Assembly: GCF_040222615.1 (NCBI RefSeq)
Contig: NZ_JAVKCQ010000040.1
Location: 1 to 26,901 of the forward strand
Direction: 5' to 3'
Length of the DNA stretch: 26,901 bases
Source of the DNA: Haliea sp040222615
Lineage (GTDB): Bacteria; Pseudomonadota; Gammaproteobacteria; Pseudomonadales; Halieaceae
The position numbers and the translations under genes were made by a program. Below, in pieces: positions 23,134 to 26,901 of this stretch. Every line of letters begins with the position of its first letter. The stretch's first letter is position 1. Below the pieces are notes generated by a model, which worked only from the letters and a program-made list of their open reading frames with translations, had not been told where the DNA came from and ran no database searches.

Positions 23134-24063
23134 ATGCGTGTGAATAATGGGGCGGTTTCAAGCAAAAAGGACGGATTGGGACTGAAGGCACTGGTGCCAG
23201 TCCTGTTCTTGATGTCTGTCGTGCAAATGGCCAGCGCGCAGATGATACCGGCGAATGCATCGCGGACGATATTGCTCTCGGGCACCATCGGCGCTGAATC
23301 CTCCGTCGCCTATCACCCCGGCTTTGATCAGTATTACAGTGCGGGCATTGGCAGTACATCCCAACCCGGGTATGTCAGCGACAGCTCGGGAAATCTAATA
23401 CAGACACAGAGTCCCTTGAACATTGACGTGCGGTCGATCAACTTCAACCCCAACACCGGGTTGATGGAGGTGGTAACCTTCAACGCGGTCTCAGGTGGAC
23501 CCGACCGGGGGGTGATTGAGGCGCAGCTGGACGGTTCCGGTTTATACACCGGCGGCACCGCGACCTTGCTCGCCTCCATGCCCGGCAATGTCGGCAGCCA
23601 AAGCATGCCAGCCTATGACCCGGTACGGGACAGGTTCTACTCACGTGGGGCTGGCAATACCGTGAATATTGTCGCGAGGTCAGACGGCAGTTTGCTCGGG
23701 ACGATTACTCTGGATTTTGCAACTGCAGGCGTTATCTCCGCAACAGGTGAGGTGTTGGGGTTCTCGTCAACGAATGATCGGTTTGTGGTGACGGACTCCG
23801 GGAATGACACTGCGGTGATTTTCGACCTTAACGGGGATTATCTCGGCACATCGGCATTGGATGTTACAGTGCCGTCGACGTACGGGGTGGGTGTTGCCAA
23901 TGGCCAGCTTTTCGTGCGGACGCCGTCTGGCTACCAGGGATTTGACGTTGGCCTTGCAGTGTCTGCCGAAGCGACAGCCATTCCGACTCTCGGTGTCTAT
24001 GGGTTAATCCTTACTGGCCTTGGCTTGCTGATGGTGGCGGTGCGTCGGCTCTCCAGGAAGTAG
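23134..24063 (+). CDS. IPTL-CTERM-type surface/exported protein
   Basis: The 309-residue protein has an N-terminal signal peptide (ALVPVLFLMSVVQMASA, cleavage before Gln36). Residues about 40-270 are rich in Gly, Ser, Thr and Asp and contain repeated short beta-strand units (for example GVIEAQLDGSGLYTGG, TVNIVARSDGSLLGTITLDF, TAVIFDLNGDYLGTSALDV), suggestive of a beta-propeller. The C-terminus, from residue 283, is IPTLGVYGLILTGLGLL followed by a basic RRLSRK. That tripartite tail (motif, hydrophobic helix, basic end) is the IPTL-CTERM signal, which is thought to be processed by exosortase XrtH (family knowledge). The tail has VYG where the common form has xWG. No exosortase is in the window. 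ATG 23134 has a strong ribosome site. A degraded copy of the last 274 bases lies downstream. The function is unknown. Confidence 0.85.
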   Translation: MRVNNGAVSSKKDGLGLKALVPVLFLMSVVQMASAQMIPANASRTILLSGTIGAESSVAYHPGFDQYYSAGIGSTSQPGYVSDSSGNLIQTQSPLNIDVRSINFNPNTGLMEVVTFNAVSGGPDRGVIEAQLDGSGLYTGGTATLLASMPGNVGSQSMPAYDPVRDRFYSRGAGNTVNIVARSDGSLLGTITLDFATAGVISATGEVLGFSSTNDRFVVTDSGNDTAVIFDLNGDYLGTSALDVTVPSTYGVGVANGQLFVRTPSGYQGFDVGLAVSAEATAIPTLGVYGLILTGLGLLMVAVRRLSRK

Positions 24064-24110
24064 TGTCGGCGCCGACCAATCGTGTCGCGTGAAAGGCAGG
24101 TCTCGATCCA
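24064..24110 (+). repeat. 47-bp direct repeat, copy 1 (directly after the IPTL-CTERM stop)
   Basis: It matches 25079-25125 at 42 of 47 positions, without gaps. It begins with the perfect palindrome GTCGGCGCCGAC (24065-24076). The repeat is the natural downstream flank of the IPTL-CTERM gene, so the second copy suggests that the gene end and its flank were duplicated together. Confidence 0.85.
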
Positions 24111-24346
24111 TTCCGGACCACATCCGGTCTGATCATAAAGCAAACCGGCGTCAGCTTGCGCCCACGAGCGGGATTTTCGACCACACTGAGTTGGAATCCC
24201 GCTTTCGACCCACCTCTGCCGGTCGCTCACCAAAGTATCAGTAATTTTTACACAATGTGAAATATATTTGCTGCAGACTGCTTTGGTTTCGTCAAATAAT
24301 CTAGAATTTTCAGTAGCTTAAGTATATTTGGCGCGACAATTGCGGC
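24111..24346. other. Non-coding stretch with an inverted repeat and an AT-rich regulatory-looking segment
   Basis: AGCGGGATT (24167-24175) and AATCCCGCT (24195-24203) are perfect 9-bp inverted arms with a 19-base spacer. TTTCGACC follows each arm closely, as it does in the 25079-25125 repeat region. Further right the DNA turns AT-rich. GTAATTTTTAC (24241-24251) is a small dyad (GTAA-N3-TTAC). TAGAAT (24302-24307) and TATATT (24323-24328) could be -10 elements for the miniature PEP-CTERM ORF, but no -35 is convincing. No gene was recognised. Confidence 0.5.
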
Positions 24347-24592
24347 ATGCTCAGACCTGTATTCTGCGGTGCGGCGTCCGCAACAGTGATCTACGACGAA
24401 TCAATCGACGGAGACGCACCATCGGCCGGTGGATCGAGTCTAGTGGGGGCCAAGGTCGATACGCTTGGCTTAGGAGTAAACGAAATCTTGGCATTGACTA
24501 CGCGTACGGCGACGGTTCCAACACCCGCCACCCTCGCCCTTTTCGGACTCGGCCTCGCCGGACTTGGCTGGTCACGCCGCAAGACAGCATAA
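24347..24592 (+). CDS. Miniature PEP-CTERM protein, probably an internally deleted remnant
   Basis: The 81-residue ORF ends with VPTPATLALFGLGLAGLGW followed by SRRKTA. This is a textbook PEP-CTERM sorting signal apart from Thr in the PEP position. The beginning, ATVIYDESIDGDAPSA, resembles the start of the mature part of PEP-CTERM proteins, but the signal peptide is cut to a few residues (MLRPVFCGAASA) and the usual body of 100-200 residues between the two ends is missing. The start lacks a good ribosome site. It is either a small real protein or a relic in which a deletion joined both ends of a gene in frame. PEP-CTERM tails are cut by EpsH/XrtA-type exosortases in exopolysaccharide-producing bacteria; none is visible here. 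Confidence 0.55.
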   Translation: MLRPVFCGAASATVIYDESIDGDAPSAGGSSLVGAKVDTLGLGVNEILALTTRTATVPTPATLALFGLGLAGLGWSRRKTA

Positions 24593-24612
24593 ACAGAACT
24601 CTTGATATGCAG

Positions 24613-24882
24613 CTCCGGCAATGACACCGCGGTGATTTTTGATCTGATCGGGGATTACCCCGGCACATCGGCACTGGATGTTGCAGTGCCGACAGCGTGC
24701 GGGGTGAGTGTTTTGCCAATGACCAGCTTTTCGTGGCGACGCCGTCTGGCTACCAGGGCTTTGACCTCGGCCTGTCATCATCTGGCGACGCGACAGCCAT
24801 TCCGACTCTCGGTATCTATGGGTTAATCCTTACTGGACTTGGCTTGCTGATAGCGGCGGTACGTCGGCTCTCCAGGAAGTAG
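24613..24882 (+). pseudogene. Truncated, frameshifted second copy of the IPTL-CTERM gene 3' end
   Basis: The segment is homologous to 23796-24063, covering residues from SGNDTAVIFDL to the terminal RRLSRK, and the match continues to TGTCGG at 24888. Relative to the intact gene it has two extra T in the run at 24711-24714. This moves the reading frame, so SGNDTAVIFDL and QLFVATPSGYQGFDLGL...IPTLGIYGLILTGLGLL lie in different frames. It has no start codon or ribosome site of its own and begins 20 bases after the miniature PEP-CTERM ORF. The IPTL tail itself is well kept. It is best explained as a decayed tandem duplicate. Confidence 0.85.
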
Positions 24883-24888
24883 TGTCGG

Positions 24889-25078
24889 AGTGCTATTGAC
24901 AGTGTATCGACCAACTTGACACGTTCCAGTTGGAGAGTGGCTTTCGAAAGAATTGGAGATGGTGTGGAGGCAGGTAGCCAGTTACGCTCATGGATCTGAT
25001 CCACCAAGTGGGTGAAAAACACTGTACCTCAGACGCCGCATCTCATGTTAGCTATTCAATTCATGTTTGATGTAGTCT
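24889..25078. other. 190-bp segment separating the pseudogene from its flank repeat
   Basis: In the intact gene the stop is followed immediately by the 47-bp flank. In the second copy the first six bases of the flank (TGTCGG) follow the stop, then these 190 bases intervene before the full flank starts at 25079. The ends resemble each other (TAGTGTCGG at 24880-24888, TAGTCTTGTCGG at 25073-25084). No ORF or inverted repeat typical of an insertion sequence was recognised. GTTAGCT at 25047-25053 has no matching partner that would make it an attC. Confidence 0.4.
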
Positions 25079-25125
25079 TGTCGGCGTCGACCAATCGTGT
25101 CGCGTGAAGGGCGGGTTTCGACCCA
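25079..25125 (+). repeat. 47-bp direct repeat, copy 2
   Basis: It matches 24064-24110 at 42 of 47 positions. GGGT-TTCG-ACCC at 25113-25124 could form a small hairpin with a TTCG loop. The copy lies about 200 bases before the HNH gene. Confidence 0.85.
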
Positions 25126-25322
25126 AAGCCGCCGTTTACTGAAAGTGGTGAGTCATGGTTTCTAATGAAGTCCAGTTACCTCAGATGGACTTGGAGTGCG
25201 AATAGCCAACATATTGATTTTATGATAAAAATATTTTTTCTCGGATTCGATGCTCGAGCTAACCGGAACGGTGTTATACGGCCCGGTCTGGTTAATTCGC
25301 TGTTGAACCGTACAGGTACATC
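25126..25322. promoter_or_regulatory. Leader region of the HNH gene with an inverted repeat and a shared leader motif
   Basis: This AT-rich stretch contains TAACCGGA (25260-25267) and TCTGGTTA (25287-25294), an 8-bp inverted repeat with one G-T pair and a 19-base spacer. GTTATAC followed by GGCCCGGTC (25273-25288) closely matches the leader of the IPTL-CTERM gene, at the same distance from the start codon. TTGAA and AGG before the ATG are also similarly placed in both. The element may be a promoter, an operator or a duplicated leader. No gene was recognised here. Confidence 0.4.
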
Positions 25323-25973
25323 ATGAAGTTTGAGCTCGAAACACATCATCGAAATATACCTGACGAAGAGCTAATTGAGGATTTGATTCGTGTCGCGAAG
25401 GAGATAGATCAGGATAAAGTCACAATCGACCAGTACAACGAAAGAGGTAAGTTTCATAACACCACTTTCAATCGTCGGTTTGGCTCATGGTTTAAGTCCT
25501 TAGAAAAAGCAGGCCTTAGTAAAACTAGAAACTTGAATATTTCAAATGAAGAGTTATTCGAAAATCTTATTGAAGTATGGATGAGCCTTGGTCGTCAGCC
25601 TAAATATAATGACTTGACCAAAGATAAATCAAAATTTTCGTCCGGTACTTACGAAAAGAGGTTTGGCGGCTGGCGTAAATCACTTGAAGCATTTGTTGCT
25701 TGGGTAAATGATGGTGCGGTGCCAGAATTGCCTGTCACATCCCCAAGTATGTCAACTCGCAGAACTCCGCGTAATATTAATTGGCGGTTGCGTGCTATGG
25801 TCTTAATGAAGGATGGAGCTACTTGCAAGCTATGCGGTGCTACGCCACGAGATGGCGCAAAATTGCACGTTGACCATATTACTCCGTGGGCAGAGGGCGG
25901 AGAAACGGTCTTCGAAAACCTTCAGATACTTTGCGAGAAATGCAACATAGGTAAAAGCAATGTTCAGGTCTAA
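25323..25973 (+). CDS. HNH endonuclease with two homing-endonuclease-associated repeats, probable gene-cassette product
   Basis: The protein has 216 residues. Two tandem repeats (about 12-65 and 73-123) share the pattern of a helical start (EELIEDLIRV / EELFENLIEV), then a middle Y-N or Y-x-x segment, then F-x-x-x-T-[FY]-x-[RK]-RFG-x-W-x-KSLE. This is the homing endonuclease-associated repeat (HNH_repeat), thought to bind DNA. The C-terminal HNH nuclease has Cys168/Cys171, HVDH at 182-185, Asn199 and Cys204/Cys207-Asn208 in LQILCEKCN, so zinc and catalytic residues are complete. Base composition is clearly more AT-rich than the left part of the window, pointing to transfer. An attC-like structure begins seven bases after the stop. 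The role could be homing, restriction of foreign DNA or a selfish nuclease; no methylase partner is seen. Confidence 0.88.
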   Translation: MKFELETHHRNIPDEELIEDLIRVAKEIDQDKVTIDQYNERGKFHNTTFNRRFGSWFKSLEKAGLSKTRNLNISNEELFENLIEVWMSLGRQPKYNDLTKDKSKFSSGTYEKRFGGWRKSLEAFVAWVNDGAVPELPVTSPSMSTRRTPRNINWRLRAMVLMKDGATCKLCGATPRDGAKLHVDHITPWAEGGETVFENLQILCEKCNIGKSNVQV

Positions 25974-25979
25974 AAAAGC

Positions 25980-26057
25980 GGCTAACAAGGCCAGCCAGAG
26001 GGACACAATAACCGCCGCTTCGCTCTGGTTTTCGTGCCCCTGCTGGCGGCGTTAGCG
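25980..26057 (+). other. Integron attC recombination site
   Basis: The outer arms are GGCTAAC (25980-25986) and GTTAGCG (26051-26057), matching the R'' and R' sites around the invariant AAC and GTT. Inside them GCCAGC (25990-25995) pairs with GCTGGC (26042-26047) as L'' and L'. The pairing then continues between 25997-26006 and 26034-26041, leaving C25996, A25999 and A26003 unpaired. Unpaired bases on one arm are typical of attC and set the strand used by the integrase. The size (78 bases), the TAACAA after R'', and the position just 3' of the HNH gene in the same orientation all fit. No integrase gene or second attC is visible. Confidence 0.75.
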
Positions 26058-26216
26058 AGTGTCCGCTCTTGGCCGTAGGTGGCGGCTCTGGAGTTGAGAT
26101 GGCGCTCTAAAAGAGAGCAGCTTGTCCTAAAAGCGGCCTCTCACGCTATGCTGCTACTGACTTTGGTTTAAAAATTGGCTCGTGTGTAACATTAGACAAT
26201 CGCACCGAGAATAGAG
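26058..26216. other. Non-coding gap between attC and the FAH-family gene
   Basis: No gene was found. GTGTCCGCTCTTGGCCG at 26058-26076 has the look of a dispersed intergenic repeat seen in many gammaproteobacteria, but this is from memory and uncertain. CTCT-AAA-AGAG (26105-26115) is a small dyad. No confident promoter pair was seen before the start at 26217. Confidence 0.35.
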
Positions 26217-26901
26217 ATGAAATGCATGAGATTTTTCGTCCGCACACTAGCGGTGCTGATCGTATCGACCGCTGCGATCGCCGCCTACAGTTATTACATC
26301 TCCCGCCCCGTCGTGGACACCAACTGGGACGCCGCGCCGCCTCAGCTCATCGCAGATCCTGCTTTGGCGCTAACGTTCGCACGTACGGCCTCGTCCATTA
26401 TACGGATCACCCGGCATAAAGGTGACGATGTCGAGGGAGTCGACATCACTGCTGGACTCGGCGACACCAGCGATCTGATCGAAGCTTACGCCCGGCTGGG
26501 CTACGAGGGCCTTGCTGCAATAACTGGCAAAACGGTCAGCATCCCGGTTCATGACCTGCTGCTGCCAGTGGACTTCCACTACCCTCACATCGCGGTTGGC
26601 GCAAATTATAACGAGCATGCTGAAGAGGTTTACCTGAACGACCCGCCATTCCTGTTTCCGAAGCTGGCAAGGGCGAGCGTGTGGAACGACCCGGTAACCT
26701 TCCACCCACGGCTAGACTTCGAGGCCGAGCTTGCAATGGTACCGCTTGCTGATATCGACTCTCCCGATGACCGTGTTGAATATGCTCTAGTGCTTTGCAA
26801 CGATTTCACTGATCGCTGGACCCTCCTACGCCAGCTTGATTTTAGCGAGCCGATGGGCACCACGGGCTTCGCGTCTGGCAAAGGTCGACCCACTTTCCTG
26901 C
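26217..26901 (+). CDS. Fumarylacetoacetate-hydrolase-family protein with N-terminal membrane anchor (3' end outside window)
   Basis: The frame is open from ATG 26217 to the right edge, 228 codons without a stop. Residues 5-27 (FFVRTLAVLIVSTAAIAAY) form a signal anchor or uncleaved signal peptide, unusual for this family, which is mostly cytoplasmic. From about residue 105 the FAH fold appears: DFHYPHIAVGANYNEHAEE, with the His/Glu region of the active site, FEAELAMVPLADI containing the metal-binding Glu-x-Glu, VLCNDFTDRW with the metal-binding Asp, and ASGKGRPTFL, where the conserved Lys loop starts. Such enzymes cleave carbon-carbon bonds in, or hydrate or decarboxylate, 2-keto acids from aromatic and sterol breakdown. 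A periplasmic or membrane-attached form would be odd. It lies 160 bases after the attC site. Confidence 0.8.
   Translation, partial: MKCMRFFVRTLAVLIVSTAAIAAYSYYISRPVVDTNWDAAPPQLIADPALALTFARTASSIIRITRHKGDDVEGVDITAGLGDTSDLIEAYARLGYEGLAAITGKTVSIPVHDLLLPVDFHYPHIAVGANYNEHAEEVYLNDPPFLFPKLARASVWNDPVTFHPRLDFEAELAMVPLADIDSPDDRVEYALVLCNDFTDRWTLLRQLDFSEPMGTTGFASGKGRPTFL

Noticed and set aside
24254..24275. Sigma-54 type promoter before the PEP-CTERM ORF
   Set aside because: TTTGCTG resembles the -12 part, but the -24 GG is missing (TGTG instead).
24816..25022. 68-residue ORF on the - strand over the pseudogene end
   Set aside because: Half of it is antisense to the IPTL-CTERM fragment, and the rest has no recognisable domain or ribosome site.
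25260..25294. Second attC upstream of the HNH gene
   Set aside because: The inverted repeat has TAAC and GTTA ends but spans only about 35-40 bases and has no L boxes, which is too short for attC.

Overview
The window looks like chromosomal DNA from a GC-rich marine or environmental gammaproteobacterium, plausibly of the Halieaceae/Cellvibrionales type. This is an inference from gene content: a TonB-dependent receptor with a VVVTAQKR TonB box, steroid-ring-type catabolic enzymes, a WS/DGAT acyltransferase, the cbpA-cbpM pair and C-terminal sorting-signal proteins. There is no rRNA or other marker gene to settle it.

Positions 1-5136 (+ strand) hold the 3' end of a WS/DGAT acyltransferase, an extended SDR of the NAD-epimerase/3beta-HSD kind, an alpha/beta hydrolase, and a tight two-gene operon encoding a 3-ketosteroid delta1-dehydrogenase (KstD) and a Rieske oxygenase resembling KshA. 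Those two activities together open ring B of steroids. A 22-bp inverted repeat lies just before kstD. At 5156-9474 are a pitrilysin-type M16 lipoprotein protease (-) and, diverging from it, an EAL-HDOD signalling protein (+). At 9475-10326 is a YefM-YoeB toxin-antitoxin operon. Its upstream region is full of TGTAC half-sites, and its toxin has substitutions at two catalytic positions.

Positions 10533-11827 (+) hold an SDR translationally coupled to a SnoaL-like protein. On the - strand (17326 to 11856) follow a TonB-dependent receptor, a hairpin terminator, a second SnoaL-like protein, a PaaI-type thioesterase and a PQQ dehydrogenase with a cytochrome c domain inserted near its C-terminus. 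Together with kstD-kshA these could form an uptake and oxidation pathway for a hydrophobic polycyclic or terpenoid substrate (inference). Next come cbpA-cbpM (+), a VOC protein (-), a YihY/BrkB membrane protein (+), and a - strand pair of folding enzymes: an FKBP and an exported alpha/beta hydrolase fused to a cyclophilin.

From about 22.9 kb to the right edge the DNA is more AT-rich and mosaic. It contains an IPTL-CTERM surface protein gene, a miniature PEP-CTERM ORF, a frameshifted copy of the IPTL-CTERM 3' end, a duplicated 47-bp flank, and an AT-rich HNH endonuclease gene followed by a structure that reads as an integron attC site. A fumarylacetoacetate-hydrolase-family gene with a membrane anchor runs off the end. 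The most unusual parts are this CTERM/attC mosaic, the YefM-YoeB locus and the hydrolase-cyclophilin fusion.
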